A stretch of 64,000 nt of DNA, taken from contig QFQX01000017.1 in assembly GCA_003248775.1 (NCBI GenBank), positions 14,587 to 78,586 of the forward strand, written 5' to 3'. Positions 35,629 to 45,085 of the stretch are shown here, piece after piece. The notes beneath the pieces were generated by a model that did not search any database, was not told the origin of the DNA, and saw only the letters and a program-made list of their open reading frames with translations. A program made the translations under genes and the position numbers. Each line of letters begins with the position of its first letter. Positions within the stretch are counted from its first letter, which is position 1. This DNA comes from Shinella sp. (GTDB lineage: Bacteria > Pseudomonadota > Alphaproteobacteria > Rhizobiales > Rhizobiaceae).

Positions 35629-35916
35629 TCACGCGCCTTCGACGACGACCATCTCCGCATCGGCCACTTCCTGACGGATCTTGGCGGCGATCTGGTATTC
35701 CGGCGAGTTGTAGCAATCGACCGCAGCCTGATGGGACGGAAACTCGATCACGACGTTGCGACCGCGCGCCTTGCCCTCGAGTTCCGTGAAAGCGCCGCCG
35801 CGCGCGAGGAACTTCGCGCCGTACTTTTCAAAGGCGGGTTTTGCGGCTGCAACATAGTCCTTGTAGCGCTCGGGATCGCGGACATCGACGCGGGCGATCC
35901 AGTAACCTTTTGGCAT
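35629..35916 (-). CDS. DUF1330 protein (dimeric ferredoxin-like fold)
   Basis: A 95-residue protein with the whole DUF1330 pattern: KGYWIARVDVRDPERYKDYVAAAKPAFEKYGAKFLARGG, NVVIEFPSHQAAVDCYNSPEYQIA and EMVVVEGA. The family forms dimeric alpha/beta barrels related to EthD and Dabb proteins; no reaction is established. It is monocistronic, 78 bp downstream of pyrF's stop-side neighbour gap, with a promoter-sized space on its 5' side. Confidence 0.9.
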   Translation of the reverse strand: MPKGYWIARVDVRDPERYKDYVAAAKPAFEKYGAKFLARGGAFTELEGKARGRNVVIEFPSHQAAVDCYNSPEYQIAAKIRQEVADAEMVVVEGA

Positions 35917-35994
35917 GTTCTCTCTCCCTGCTTGCGCATGCAGCGCGAATGATTTCGTGGACCTTCCCGGCTTATGGGTGCTGCGGGTTGCGCC

Positions 35995-36690
35995 TCAGGC
36001 GAGAGCTGCGTCCATTTCGGCGAGGATCGCGCGGGCGGCTTCCTTCGGATCGGGTGCCTTTACGATAGGCCGGGCGACGACGAGATGGCTGGAGCCGGCC
36101 TTCAGCGCATCGGCAGGCGTCATCACCCGTTTCTGGTCGCCCTTGTCGGCGCCGGCCGGCCGGATGCCCGGCGTCACCAGCGCCATGTCGGGACCGATGA
36201 TCTTGCGCACGGCTGCTGCTTCCTCCGCGGAACAGACGATGCCGCCCATGCCGGCGATGCGCGCCTGTTCTGCACGCTTCAGGACCAGCGTATGGGGATC
36301 ATATTCGTAGCCGGCGTCGATCAGGTCCTGCTCGTCCATGGAGGTGAGCACGGTCACGCCGAGCAGGCAGAGACCGGAGCCCCTGGCCGCCTCGACGGCT
36401 GCCCGCATCGCCTTCGGATAGGCGTGCAGCGTCAGCATGGACATGCCCATTTTGGCGATATTCTCGACACCGGAGGCAACGGTGTTGTCGATGTCGAGTA
36501 GCTTCATGTCGAGGAAGATCTTTTTGCCGCTGGCGGCAAGATCGCGGGCGAATTCGAGACCGCCGGCGAAGGCGAGTTGATAGCCGATCTTGTAGAAGAG
36601 AATGTCGTCCGCCAGCTTGTCGACGATGGTTTCGGCTTCGCGCAATGTCGGTACGTCCAGTCCGATGATCAGGCGTTCACGTGCGGTCAA
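35995..36690 (-). CDS. pyrF: Orotidine 5'-phosphate decarboxylase
   Basis: A 231-residue TIM-barrel enzyme. [14 protein letters not shown] opens the barrel, [15 protein letters not shown] carries the catalytic D-x-K-x-x-D array, and [10 protein letters not shown] and the C-terminal phosphate loop [13 protein letters not shown] are present. It makes UMP from OMP. The start appears to be a TTG (complement of 36688-36690) preceded by GGGAG; it gives the usual [14 protein letters not shown]-terminus, while the nearest upstream ATG would add about 15 non-conserved residues. The histidine phosphatase gene is 14 bp upstream in the same direction. Confidence 0.95.
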   Translation of the reverse strand: MTARERLIIGLDVPTLREAETIVDKLADDILFYKIGYQLAFAGGLEFARDLAASGKKIFLDMKLLDIDNTVASGVENIAKMGMSMLTLHAYPKAMRAAVEAARGSGLCLLGVTVLTSMDEQDLIDAGYEYDPHTLVLKRAEQARIAGMGGIVCSAEEAAAVRKIIGPDMALVTPGIRPAGADKGDQKRVMTPADALKAGSSHLVVARPIVKAPDPKEAARAILAEMDAALA

Positions 36691-36704
36691 CGGTCCACTC
36701 CCTG

Positions 36705-37277
36705 TCAGGTTTCCATGGGCGTCCAGTCGCATGTGATGCGACGATCCGCAAGGGAGAAGGCGAAAAGATTGCCACCACCACCCGGCTGGTCCCGGCTGCG
36801 CGCGATGGGAAGGCCGGATAGATGGCATTTCAGCAGCGTTCCGACGCCCCCATGGCCGACAAAGGCAATCAGAGCGGCGGGATCATGATCGGCGAGCACG
36901 GCCTCTACGGCATCGACGATCCGCCGTTGCGCATCCGCCGCCTTTTCCCAGCCATGGAAGCTCTCGGTCGGATGGGTGAAAAACCAGTCGGCCGCTTTCT
37001 CGAATTCCGGCGGCGGCAGGAAACCGGTGGCCGACCGGTCGTTTTCATGCATGGCCTCGACGCTTTCATAGCCGATGCCCGAGGCTTCCGCGAGGATTGC
37101 CGCCGTCTCCATCGCCTTGACCTCGGCGCTGGAAACGATGCGTTTCAACCGGCTCGCCCAAGGCCGCGCGGCGGCGGCGCGCCCTCTTTCTGCACCGATG
37201 TCCGACAATCCCCACAAGGGAACGGGCACGCCGGGATCGATCTTCACCTGCGGGTGCGTGATATAGAGCGCGAACAT
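36705..37277 (-). CDS. Histidine phosphatase-fold protein with altered RHG motif
   Basis: A 190-residue protein of the phosphoglycerate-mutase-like fold. The C-terminal catalytic-type segments are present ([20 protein letters not shown], and [17 protein letters not shown] with the acid residue), and [17 protein letters not shown] is the usual helix. The defining N-terminal R-H-G reads T-H-P in ALYITHPQV, so the phospho-accepting His remains but the Arg and Gly do not. This variant occurs in a known alphaproteobacterial subgroup; activity is uncertain. It lies between pyrF and pmtA with gaps of 14 and 6 bp. Confidence 0.85.
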   Translation of the reverse strand: MFALYITHPQVKIDPGVPVPLWGLSDIGAERGRAAAARPWASRLKRIVSSAEVKAMETAAILAEASGIGYESVEAMHENDRSATGFLPPPEFEKAADWFFTHPTESFHGWEKAADAQRRIVDAVEAVLADHDPAALIAFVGHGGVGTLLKCHLSGLPIARSRDQPGGGGNLFAFSLADRRITCDWTPMET

Positions 37278-37283
37278 TGTCGG

Positions 37284-37880
37284 CTATGCCCGACGATAGA
37301 CCCAGAGCTGTGCCGGTGGAATGTTGCGGACGATGAAGTCGTAGTGCTGGATATGGTAGCTGTGTGGGCGGGCGATGATCGGTGAGACCGCGCCATAGGA
37401 GATCTGCATGACGGGGCGGCCTGCCGGGATGCGGTCGAGCAGGTCTTCGAGCATGCTGATGCGCGCATCCATGGGGAAATTGAGGAGCGGAACCGCCGAG
37501 ACGACGGAATCGAACTTCTGCTCCGACAGAGCCCCGAGCGTCTTGCCGAGGTTGAAGGCATCGCCATGAACGAAGCGGACCTTGGGGTAGGTCCGCATCA
37601 GGTGATGATAGAAGTCTTCGGAATATTCGACCGAAACGATGTCCTCGGGCTTCACGCCCCGGGCGAGGATAGCCTTGGTGATGACACCCGTACCCGGGCC
37701 GAGCTCCAGCACCGGCAGTCCGGAATGGGCGGTATCGACAACGCTGGCCATGCGCCGTGCCGTGATCGACGACGTGGGTGCGATGGCGCCGACCGTTTTC
37801 GGTCCCTGCATCATACCCTTGAAGAAACGGATTTCGTCGTCGAACTTCTTTTCGAACCGCTCTTTCAAGCGCAATGCCAT
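37284..37880 (-). CDS. pmtA: Phosphatidylethanolamine N-methyltransferase (PmtA, Rhodobacter/rhizobial type)
   Basis: A 198-residue SAM-dependent methyltransferase. The opening ALRLKERFEKKFDDEIRFFKG and IAPTSSITARRMASVV match rhizobial PmtA as I remember it; VLELGPGTGVITKAILARG is the SAM-binding loop and FDSVVSAVPLLNFP the second motif. PmtA methylates phosphatidylethanolamine three times to phosphatidylcholine, a lipid needed for host association in rhizobia. The start is the ATG at 37878-37880 (complement) with GGAGG 7 nt upstream. It is followed by the phosphatase and pyrF with short gaps. Confidence 0.88.
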   Translation of the reverse strand: MALRLKERFEKKFDDEIRFFKGMMQGPKTVGAIAPTSSITARRMASVVDTAHSGLPVLELGPGTGVITKAILARGVKPEDIVSVEYSEDFYHHLMRTYPKVRFVHGDAFNLGKTLGALSEQKFDSVVSAVPLLNFPMDARISMLEDLLDRIPAGRPVMQISYGAVSPIIARPHSYHIQHYDFIVRNIPPAQLWVYRRA

Positions 37881-38000
37881 TGCCACGCCTCCATGCCAGC
37901 CTCTGTGCGGCTCATCCGCATTTGCGAATGTCGGAGCAATATGTCGCAAAAACAAGGCGTATTGGCGTGGACGGAAAAGAATCCAAAGAAATAGTTACCG

Positions 38001-39119
38001 TCACACACGCATAGGCATCAGCACATAGAGCGCATCATCACCTGCGGTGTCGCGAATGAGCGTGGGCGAGCCTGCATCGGCGAGCAGGAAGATCGCATCG
38101 TCGCCGGAAAGCTGGGCGGTGATGTCCAGCAGGTACTTGGCGTTGAAACCGATTTCCATTGCATCATTCTCGTATCCTACGGCGACTTCTTCCGTAGCGC
38201 TGCCGGAATCGGGGTTATTGACTGTCAGCAGCAGCTGGCCATCGGAAAGGGCGAGCTTGACGGCGCGGCCGCGCTCCGAGGAAATTGTTGAGACGCGGTC
38301 GACGGCTTGGGCGAAGGTCTGGCAATCGACGCGCATTTCCTTGTCGTTAGCCGTCGGGATGACGCGCTGGTAGTCAGGAAAGGTGCCGTCGATCAGCTTC
38401 GAAGTCATGACGATCGAGCCGATCGTCAGACGGATCTTGGCGTCTGACACTTCGAGCGTGACGATAAGTTCCGGGTTATCGACCAGCTTCTGCAGCTCGC
38501 CGACGGTCTTGCGCGGAATGATGATGCCCGGCATGCCTTCCGAACCCGAGGGAGCCTCGACGTCGGCGCGGGCCAGCCGGTGGCCATCGGTTGCAACCGC
38601 GCGCAGCTTCAGCGCACCGCCGGCCTCTATGGTGTGAAGAAAAATGCCGTTCAGATAGTAGCGCGTCTCTTCCGTCGAGATCGCGAACTGTGTCCGGTCG
38701 ATCAGCATCTTCAGGTCGGTCGCCTTGAGCTTGAAGGCGTGGGTGAAGTTGCCGGCCGTGAGATCGGGGAAATCGGCTTCCGAAAGGCACTGGAGCGAGA
38801 ACTTGGAGCGGCCCGAAGCAACCGTCATCGACGCACCGTCCGGAGTGGTGGCAAGCAGAACTTCTGCGCCATCCGGCAGCTTGCGGACGATTTCATAGAG
38901 TAGATGCGCCGGAACCGTCGTCGCGCCGGCCTGTTCGACCATGGCCGGAGTTGCTTCGGTGATTTCCAGATCGAGGTCGGTCGCCTTCATGGCAAGGCTT
39001 GCACCTTCGGCGCGCAGCAGCACGTTCGACAGGATCGGGATCGTGTTGCGACGTTCGACCACGCGATGCACATGGTTCAGCGATTTGAGAAGGTTGGACC
39101 GTTCAAGAGTAATACGCAT
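38001..39119 (-). CDS. dnaN: DNA polymerase III beta subunit (sliding clamp)
   Basis: A 372-residue beta clamp of standard length. RITLERSNLLKSLNHVHRVVERRNTIPILSNVLL is the domain 1 opening, RYYLNGIFLHTIEAGGALKLRAVATDGHRLA the domain 2 strand pair with the conserved ATDGHRLA, and the C-terminus ends YVLMPMRV, the expected clamp C-terminus (M-P-M-R-L/V). It tethers replication and repair polymerases to DNA. It is not beside dnaA here, as is usual in Rhizobiaceae. The frame runs open upstream well past the ATG at 39117-39119 (complement), but without homology-like sequence. Confidence 0.97.
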   Translation of the reverse strand: MRITLERSNLLKSLNHVHRVVERRNTIPILSNVLLRAEGASLAMKATDLDLEITEATPAMVEQAGATTVPAHLLYEIVRKLPDGAEVLLATTPDGASMTVASGRSKFSLQCLSEADFPDLTAGNFTHAFKLKATDLKMLIDRTQFAISTEETRYYLNGIFLHTIEAGGALKLRAVATDGHRLARADVEAPSGSEGMPGIIIPRKTVGELQKLVDNPELIVTLEVSDAKIRLTIGSIVMTSKLIDGTFPDYQRVIPTANDKEMRVDCQTFAQAVDRVSTISSERGRAVKLALSDGQLLLTVNNPDSGSATEEVAVGYENDAMEIGFNAKYLLDITAQLSGDDAIFLLADAGSPTLIRDTAGDDALYVLMPMRV

Positions 39120-39356
39120 GACGCTACCGCTTTCGACCTGTCGCGGCCTTGGGCGGGCCGCAATGCTCTTCCCGGCAGCAGGTTGCGGCCGGATGATGTG
39201 AACGGGCAAAATGGCAGCAATTGCGCATGGATTGCAAGAGGGGCGGTGTTCACCTTGCGTCGATTCGATACGATCAACGTTAATCCACAGAGCAAAGGAT
39301 TGCCTTGCCCCCTGGCGGAGGTGGAGTGATAAAGGGTGATCGATGCGCAGGCGTGA

Positions 39357-40280
39357 ATGGAAAGCAAAGTGACGGGCGACAGGAACGACGAAAACGGCGG
39401 CGAACGGACCTATCGGGTTAACGATACCCGTGTCGCGGCCCGGCCACTTCAGCCGGCGCTTTATCTGGTCGCGACCCCGATCGGCAATCTCGGCGATATC
39501 ACGCTGAGGGCGCTGGAAACGCTGGCCGGTGCCGACGTTCTCGCCTGCGAGGATACCCGCGTCACCCGTGTGCTTCTCGACCGCTATGGCATCCAGAACC
39601 GTCCGTTCGCCTATCACGAACACAATGCCACGGAGGCCGGGCCCCGGCTGATTGCGGCACTCGAAGCGGGCAAGTCTGTCGCGCTGGTTTCTGATGCGGG
39701 CACTCCGCTTGTCTCCGATCCCGGTTACCGCCTCGGGCAACTGGCGATCGAGGCCGGCCACCGCGTGGTGCCGATCCCCGGCGCTTCCGCCCCGCTCGCG
39801 GCGCTGGTCGGCTCCGGCCTGCCGAACGACGCCTTCCTGTTTGCGGGTTTCCTGCCCACCAAGGACAAGGCGCGGCGCGACAGACTGGCGGAACTGGCCG
39901 ACGTGCCGGCGACCTTGATCTTCTTCGAGAGCCCGCATCGCATCGGCGATACGCTTGCCGCGGCTGCTGATGTGTTCGGTTCGGAGCGCCCGGCCTCCGT
40001 CTGCCGGGAGCTGACAAAGACCTTCGAGGAGTTCCGGCGTGGAACGCTCGGCGAGCTTGCCACTGCCTATGCCGACCAGACGGTAAAGGGCGAGGTGGTT
40101 CTGGTCGTCGGCCCGCCGCTGGAAAAGGCCGCACCGGATGCGAGTGAGGTGGACGGCCTCCTTCTCGAACTCGCGAGCAATCTGCCGACCGCAAAGGCTG
40201 CGACCGAGGCATCGAAGATTACCGGCCTTCCCCGCAAGGAACTCTATCAGCGTCTGCTCGATCTCAAGGGCGCCGCATGA
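39357..40280 (+). CDS. rsmI: 16S rRNA (cytidine-1402-2'-O)-methyltransferase
   Basis: A 307-residue tetrapyrrole-methylase-fold enzyme. LYLVATPIGNLGDITLRALETL, CEDTRVTRVLL, YHEHN, VALVSDAGTPLVSDPGYRL and VPIPGASAPLAALVGSGLPNDAFLFAGFLP are diagnostic of RsmI, and FFESPHRIGDTL and CRELTKTFEEFRRG complete it. It methylates C1402 of 16S rRNA together with RsmH. It is divergent from dnaN and overlaps yraN by 4 bp (40277-40280). A GTG at 39369, with GGAAAG upstream, is an alternative start. Confidence 0.95.
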   Translation: MESKVTGDRNDENGGERTYRVNDTRVAARPLQPALYLVATPIGNLGDITLRALETLAGADVLACEDTRVTRVLLDRYGIQNRPFAYHEHNATEAGPRLIAALEAGKSVALVSDAGTPLVSDPGYRLGQLAIEAGHRVVPIPGASAPLAALVGSGLPNDAFLFAGFLPTKDKARRDRLAELADVPATLIFFESPHRIGDTLAAAADVFGSERPASVCRELTKTFEEFRRGTLGELATAYADQTVKGEVVLVVGPPLEKAAPDASEVDGLLLELASNLPTAKAATEASKITGLPRKELYQRLLDLKGAA

Positions 40281-40675
40281 ACGATGCAGGGTCGGGGGAG
40301 CGGCGGAAAGTACGCCCCGGTCCGGATCGCGGACGGATAAAAGCTGAACGGCGCGGCCGGTTTTCCGAATATGTCGCTGCTCTTTATCTCCTCATGAAGG
40401 GATATCGCATCGTCGCAATGCGCTATCGCAGCCGGGGCGGGGAGGTGGATATCATTGCCCGCAGGGGAGAGGTGGTTGCGCTGGTGGAGGTGAAAGCCCG
40501 CGGCTCCGCCGAAAAGGCAATCGATGCGGTTGGCTTTGCCTCGCAGCAACGCATCCGGTCTGCGGGCGATCACTGGCTATCGCGCCAGCGGGATGCGACC
40601 GCCCTCTCGGTGCGATGTGACATCGTCGCCATCGTTCCCGGTCGCTGGCCGAAGCATTTCATGGACTCTTTCTGA
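40277..40675 (+). CDS. YraN-family (UPF0102) endonuclease-like protein
   Basis: A 132-residue protein. GRFSEYVAALYLLMKGYRIVAMRYRSRGGEVDIIARRGEVVALVEVKARGSAEKAIDAVGF contains the restriction-endonuclease-like core (E near residue 33, E-x-D, then E-V-K), the pattern of UPF0102 proteins. The function is unproven though nuclease activity is suspected from the fold. It is coupled to rsmI, a widespread pairing; in many proteobacteria gshB follows, but here the ugp operon and a cupin gene intervene before gshB. Confidence 0.92.
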   Translation: MNDAGSGERRKVRPGPDRGRIKAERRGRFSEYVAALYLLMKGYRIVAMRYRSRGGEVDIIARRGEVVALVEVKARGSAEKAIDAVGFASQQRIRSAGDHWLSRQRDATALSVRCDIVAIVPGRWPKHFMDSF

Positions 40676-40708
40676 CCACCTGACCTATCCGCGACAAGAG
40701 AATGGGGA

Positions 40709-40748
40709 TTGTCATTTCTCTGTCACGTAACTTTCAAGGGCGCGTCAC
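40709..40748 (+). promoter_or_regulatory. Tandem PhoB (Pho) boxes and promoter of ugpBAEC
   Basis: Four 7-bp half sites repeat with exact 11-bp phasing: TTGTCAT (40709), CTGTCAC (40720), CTTTCAA (40731) and GCGTCAC (40742). The first pair matches the Pho box consensus closely (CTGTCAT-N4-CTGTCAT); the second pair is weaker but in phase. A -10-like TAATGC lies at 40759-40764, 10 bp past the last half site, the usual geometry where PhoB replaces a -35 box. Phosphate-starvation induction of ugp is known in rhizobia and enterobacteria. Confidence 0.85.
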
Positions 40749-40800
40749 AGAAGCCGAATAATGCAGTCCTCACCCCAACACTGGCGGAGAGGATTTATCC

Positions 40801-42099
40801 ATGTTCAAGAAGCTTTCACTGGCAGCGCTGGCCCTGTCCATGACCGCAAGCACCTCGCTTGCTGCGACCAACATCACCTGGTGGCATGGCATGGGCGGCC
40901 GTAACGGCGAAGTCATCAACGAAGTTGCCCAGAAGTTCAACGAAGCCCAGAGCGAATGCGCGCTGACGCCGGTTTCCAAGGGCTCCTATGAAGAAGCCCT
41001 GTCCGCCGGCATCGCGGCCTTCCGTTCCGGCGAACAGCCGAACATCCTGCAGGTCTTCGACGCAGGCGCCGCCACCATCATCAACGCCAAGGGCGCGGTC
41101 ATCCCGGCTGAGGACCTGATCAAGCAGGCCGGCTACGATTTCAACCGCGAAGACTTCATTGAAGGCGTTCGCTACTTCTACGCCGACTCCGATGGCAAGT
41201 TCGTCGGCATGCCGTTCAATTCCTCGGCTCCGATCATGTACGTGAACACCGACGCCCTGAAGAAGGCCGGTGTCGAAGCTCCGAAGACCTGGGAAGAGTT
41301 CGAAGCCATCGCTCCGAAGCTCAAGGAGGCCGGCTACATCCCGCTCGTCCAGACCCAGCTTACCTGGGAGTTCACCGAGAACTTCTTCTCGCGCCATAAC
41401 CTGCAGTTCGCTTCGAACAACAACGGTTACGACAGCGTCGTCGATACGAAGATCAACGTCACCGACCCGAACCACGTCATGATGTATGAAAAGCTGAAGG
41501 CCTGGTACGATCAGGGCCTGTTCGGCTACTACGGCGCCGGCTGGAACGACAACCAGAAGCCGTTCGAAGAAGGCAAGGTTGCCCTCTGGATCGGCTCTTC
41601 CGGTTCGTTCGGCGGCCTGCAGAAGACCGCGACCATGCCCTTCTCGGCAACCTTCCTGCCCTACTGGAAGTCGGTCATTCCGGAAGGCGTGCACACCTTC
41701 ATCGGCGGTGCCTCGCTGTTCGCCATGGCCGGCAAGCCGGAAGCTGAAAACAAGTGTGTCGCTTCCTTCTTCAGCTTCCTGACCTCGCCCGAGATCCAGA
41801 AGTTCTACCACCAGTCGACCGGCTACGTTGCCATCACCAAGGCAGCTTACGAGCTGGCCAAGAAGGAAGGCTACTACAATGAGAAGCCGGCCGCCGAAGT
41901 CGGTATCCAGCAGCTTTCGCTGCCGGGCGCCGAGTGGGACAAGGGCTACCGCCTGGGCTTCTACCCGCAGATCCGCACCGTGATGGAGCGCGAATACAAC
42001 CGTATCTTCTCCGGTGAAACCACGCCGAAGGACGCGATGGAAACCATCAAGAAGGAAGCCGACGAGCTGCTTGCCCGCTTCGCCAAGACGGCCGGCTGA
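40801..42099 (+). CDS. ugpB: sn-glycerol-3-phosphate ABC transporter substrate-binding protein
   Basis: A 432-residue periplasmic binding protein with a signal peptide (KLSLAALALSMTASTSLAA). The mature start TNITWWHGMGGRNGEVINEVAQKFNEAQSECALTPV and FNSSAPIMYVNTDALKKAG, YKGSYEEALS-like and FIGGASLFAMAG segments are those of UgpB in the family 1 SBP superfamily. It delivers glycerol-3-phosphate and glycerophosphodiesters to UgpAE. GGAGAGG stands just upstream of the ATG. A hairpin after the stop (42125-42146) separates it from ugpA, fitting higher SBP levels. Confidence 0.95.
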   Translation: MFKKLSLAALALSMTASTSLAATNITWWHGMGGRNGEVINEVAQKFNEAQSECALTPVSKGSYEEALSAGIAAFRSGEQPNILQVFDAGAATIINAKGAVIPAEDLIKQAGYDFNREDFIEGVRYFYADSDGKFVGMPFNSSAPIMYVNTDALKKAGVEAPKTWEEFEAIAPKLKEAGYIPLVQTQLTWEFTENFFSRHNLQFASNNNGYDSVVDTKINVTDPNHVMMYEKLKAWYDQGLFGYYGAGWNDNQKPFEEGKVALWIGSSGSFGGLQKTATMPFSATFLPYWKSVIPEGVHTFIGGASLFAMAGKPEAENKCVASFFSFLTSPEIQKFYHQSTGYVAITKAAYELAKKEGYYNEKPAAEVGIQQLSLPGAEWDKGYRLGFYPQIRTVMEREYNRIFSGETTPKDAMETIKKEADELLARFAKTAG

Positions 42100-42124
42100 T
42101 TTCTGGAACCTGATGTGATGAACT

Positions 42125-42146
42125 CCCGGGGGTTTTCGCCCCCGGG
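42125..42146 (+). terminator. Intra-operon hairpin between ugpB and ugpA
   Basis: Eight-bp perfect GC stem CCCGGGGG (42125-42132)/CCCCCGGG (42139-42146) with loop TTTTCG, followed by GTTTGCTTTG. Hairpins here in binding-protein operons commonly attenuate transcription or protect the upstream message from 3' decay, raising the SBP-to-permease ratio. Confidence 0.7.
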
Positions 42147-42167
42147 GTTTGCTTTGAAAGGCACCCG

Positions 42168-43049
42168 ATGAAACGCGTCCAGTTTTCCTCGCGATTTCTG
42201 CCCTATCTGTTCCTGCTGCCGCAGTTTGCGATCATTGCGATCTTTTTCTACTGGCCGTCGGCGCAGGCAATCCATTCCTCGTTTTTCATCGAGGACCCGT
42301 TCGGCTTCGGCGCAAGCTTCGTCGGTTTGAGCAACTATACTGATGCGCTGAATTCCTCGGAATATCTCAAGGTCGCCCGCTTCACGGTCGCCTACAGTCT
42401 GATCGTGACTTTTCTGACCCTGTCGCTCGGCCTGCTCCTGGCGTTGAAGGCCGATGCCGTCATTCGCGGCCAGTCGGTCTACCGGACGCTGCTGATCGTG
42501 GTCTACGCGATCGCCCCGCCCGTGGCCGGCCTGATCGGCATGATGTTCTTCGACCAGCATATCGGCCCCTTCGTGAAATTCGTTTCGCTGTTTGGCTGGC
42601 AGATGAAGGTCGGGATCAACTATTTCGACACAGCCTTCGCCATGGTTGCCGTCGCAGTGTGGAACCAGATCCCCTATAATTTCATCTTCTTGCTGTCGGG
42701 CCTGCAGGGAATTCCGGCATCCATCCGGGAAGCGGCGGCGATCGACTGCAAATCGGGGACACGGCGCTTCTGGACGGTCATCCTGCCGCTCCTGACGCCG
42801 ACTGCCTTCTTCCTGCTGATCATCAACATGACCTATTCGCTGTTCGACACTTTCGGCGTCATCGACGTCATCGTGAAGGACAAGCCTGCAAATAACCCGA
42901 TCACCCTTGTCTACAAAGTCTATGCCGATGGCTTCCGCGGCAACGACCTGGGCGCCTCCTCTGCCCAGTCGGTGATCCTGATGGTGGTGGTTCTGGTGCT
43001 GACGCTGATCCAGTTCCGCTTCATCGAACGCCGCGTTCACTACGGTTGA
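42168..43049 (+). CDS. ugpA: sn-glycerol-3-phosphate ABC transporter permease UgpA
   Basis: A 293-residue inner-membrane permease with six helices. The EAA loop is REAAAIDCKSGTRRFWTVILPLLTPT (E-A-A-x3-G-like), the contact to UgpC. FLPYLFLLPQFAIIAIFFYWPSAQAIHSSF is the typical MalF/UgpA N-terminus. It works with UgpE as a heterodimeric pore. It is 10 bp from ugpE and follows the ugpB hairpin. Confidence 0.95.
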   Translation: MKRVQFSSRFLPYLFLLPQFAIIAIFFYWPSAQAIHSSFFIEDPFGFGASFVGLSNYTDALNSSEYLKVARFTVAYSLIVTFLTLSLGLLLALKADAVIRGQSVYRTLLIVVYAIAPPVAGLIGMMFFDQHIGPFVKFVSLFGWQMKVGINYFDTAFAMVAVAVWNQIPYNFIFLLSGLQGIPASIREAAAIDCKSGTRRFWTVILPLLTPTAFFLLIINMTYSLFDTFGVIDVIVKDKPANNPITLVYKVYADGFRGNDLGASSAQSVILMVVVLVLTLIQFRFIERRVHYG

Positions 43050-43059
43050 GGAGAAGCGC

Positions 43060-43902
43060 ATGTACAGAACCAAGTTCTTCGACCACCTGATTTTGATCGC
43101 CGGTGTCATTCTGATGCTCGGACCGCTGGTGGTCGCTTTCGCCACCTCAACGCACAGTGCCGCGGAGATTCATTCGAAGGGCTTGATGCTATCCATCGGC
43201 GACCAGTTCGGCGAGACTTACAACAAGGTGCTGTTCCGTGGCGGCGGGTTCACCGGCAATGTGACAGGCCTGACCATGATCTGGAATTCGCTTGTCCTCG
43301 GCGTTGGTTTTGCCGTGGGCAAGATCGTGCTGTCGATGATGGCGGCCTATGCCATCGTCTATTTCCGCTTCCGTTTCGCGACGCTCGCCTTCTGGCTGAT
43401 CTTCACGACGCTCCTGCTGCCGCTCGAAGTGCGCATCATGCCGTCCTATCAGGTGATGAGCCAGCTCGGGCTCCTCAATACCCATACCGGCCTGATCCTG
43501 CCGCTTCTGGCGTCGGCAACCGGCACCTTTTTCTTCCGGCAGTTCTTCAAGTCGGTGCCGGACGAGTTGCTGGAGGCCGCGCGCATCGACGGCGCAGGGC
43601 CGATCAAGTTCTTCTTCGACGTGCTGGTGCCGCTGTCGCGCACCATGATCGCGGCGGTCTTCATCATCATGTTCGTCTATGGCTGGAACCAGTATCTCTG
43701 GCCGCTGCTGATGACGACGGATGAAAGCTTCTACACCCTGATGCGTGGCATCAAGCAGATCCTGCAGGTCTGGGTCGGCTCGCAGATCCCCGATTACAAC
43801 GAGGCTTTCGCCATGGCCGTGCTCGCCATGCTGCCGCCCGTCATCGTCGTGGTGATCTTCCAGAGCTGGTTCATCAAGGGCCTGACGGAAACCGACAAGT
43901 AG
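43060..43902 (+). CDS. ugpE: sn-glycerol-3-phosphate ABC transporter permease UgpE
   Basis: A 280-residue permease of the MalG/UgpE type, with six helices, the EAA loop [33 protein letters not shown] and the family end [14 protein letters not shown]. Together with UgpA it forms the transmembrane channel. The ATG follows AGGAGAAG after ugpA. The gap to ugpC is 14 bp. Confidence 0.95.
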   Translation: MYRTKFFDHLILIAGVILMLGPLVVAFATSTHSAAEIHSKGLMLSIGDQFGETYNKVLFRGGGFTGNVTGLTMIWNSLVLGVGFAVGKIVLSMMAAYAIVYFRFRFATLAFWLIFTTLLLPLEVRIMPSYQVMSQLGLLNTHTGLILPLLASATGTFFFRQFFKSVPDELLEAARIDGAGPIKFFFDVLVPLSRTMIAAVFIIMFVYGWNQYLWPLLMTTDESFYTLMRGIKQILQVWVGSQIPDYNEAFAMAVLAMLPPVIVVVIFQSWFIKGLTETDK

Positions 43903-43916
43903 GAAAGGTTGAGCCC

Positions 43917-45032
43917 ATGGCTTCCATTCAAATCGACCAGGTCTCGAAGATCTACGACGGCGGCGTCCGTGCCGTCAAAAGTATCGATATCGATATCGCC
44001 GACGGTGAGTTCATCGTGCTCGTTGGCCCCTCAGGCTGCGGCAAGTCCACGCTGCTGCGCATGGTTGCCGGACTGGAGACCATCTCGGAAGGCACCGTCA
44101 GCATCGACGACCGCATCGTCAACCAGATCGAGCCCGCCGATCGCGATATCGCCATGGTGTTCCAGAACTATGCGCTCTATCCGCACATGACGGTCTACGA
44201 CAACCTCGCCTACGGCCTGAAGAACCGCAAGACGCCGAAGGCGGAGATCGAGGCGCGCGTGGCGGAAGCCGCCCGCATGCTGGAAATCGAGCCCTATCTG
44301 AAGCGCAAGCCGCGCGCACTTTCCGGCGGCCAGCGCCAGCGCGTCGCCATGGGCCGCGCCATCGTGCGCAAGCCGGCGGTCTTCCTGTTCGACGAACCGC
44401 TTTCCAACCTCGATGCCAAGCTGCGTGTCACCATGCGCGGCGAGATCCGCAAGCTGCAGCGCCGCCTCGGCACCACCGCGATCTACGTGACCCACGACCA
44501 GCTCGAGGCCATGACGCTTGCCGACCGGCTGGTGGTGCTGAACGGCGGCGCGATCGAGCAGATCGGCACGCCGCTCGAAGTCTATCATCGCCCGGCCTCC
44601 ACCTTCGTCGCGAGCTTCATCGGTTCTCCCGCCATGAACCTCGTTCAGGCGGTGGTGGAAGGCAGCAGACTGTCCATCGGTGGCGCGATGATGGATTTCG
44701 GAAACGATCTTCCCGTGGGCGGCGGCGTGACCGCGGGTGTCCGGGCGGAAGACCTGCGGCCTGCGACGGGTGCAGAACCGTCGCTGCCGTTCAAGGTCGA
44801 TTACGTCGAGGAACTCGGCGCCCATCGTCTCGTCCATGGTCATGTCGGCGGTCAGGTGGTGACCGCCGTGATCGCGCTCGGCATGGAAATCCCGGTTGAT
44901 ATGCGCCTGACGGTCTCGCAGCAGCGCCTGCATTTCTTCGATCCGGAAAACGGCCGGCGGATCGCTACATCTTCAGTCGCAGTGCCGCTTACAGGTGCTG
45001 CAAATCCGCTGATCGAGGTTTCGCCCGCCTGA
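43917..45032 (+). CDS. ugpC: sn-glycerol-3-phosphate ABC transporter ATP-binding protein UgpC
   Basis: A 371-residue ATPase of the MalK/UgpC type: Walker [11 protein letters not shown]-loop [24 protein letters not shown], signature [19 protein letters not shown], Walker [15 protein letters not shown] and switch [22 protein letters not shown]-terminal TOBE/regulatory domain of about 130 residues follows, as in transporters inhibited by regulators or internal phosphate. Last gene of the Pho-controlled operon, followed by a 12-bp-stem palindrome at 45086. Confidence 0.95.
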   Translation: MASIQIDQVSKIYDGGVRAVKSIDIDIADGEFIVLVGPSGCGKSTLLRMVAGLETISEGTVSIDDRIVNQIEPADRDIAMVFQNYALYPHMTVYDNLAYGLKNRKTPKAEIEARVAEAARMLEIEPYLKRKPRALSGGQRQRVAMGRAIVRKPAVFLFDEPLSNLDAKLRVTMRGEIRKLQRRLGTTAIYVTHDQLEAMTLADRLVVLNGGAIEQIGTPLEVYHRPASTFVASFIGSPAMNLVQAVVEGSRLSIGGAMMDFGNDLPVGGGVTAGVRAEDLRPATGAEPSLPFKVDYVEELGAHRLVHGHVGGQVVTAVIALGMEIPVDMRLTVSQQRLHFFDPENGRRIATSSVAVPLTGAANPLIEVSPA

Positions 45033-45085
45033 ACTTCCTGCCTGATTGCTCGTGCCGTGCAGGCCCTGCAAATCAACGTCGCTCA

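Noticed and set aside
39120..39938. Upstream extension of the dnaN frame by 273 codons
   Set aside because: The extension overlaps rsmI and reads as random Arg/Gly-rich sequence; the clamp starts normally at MRITLERS.
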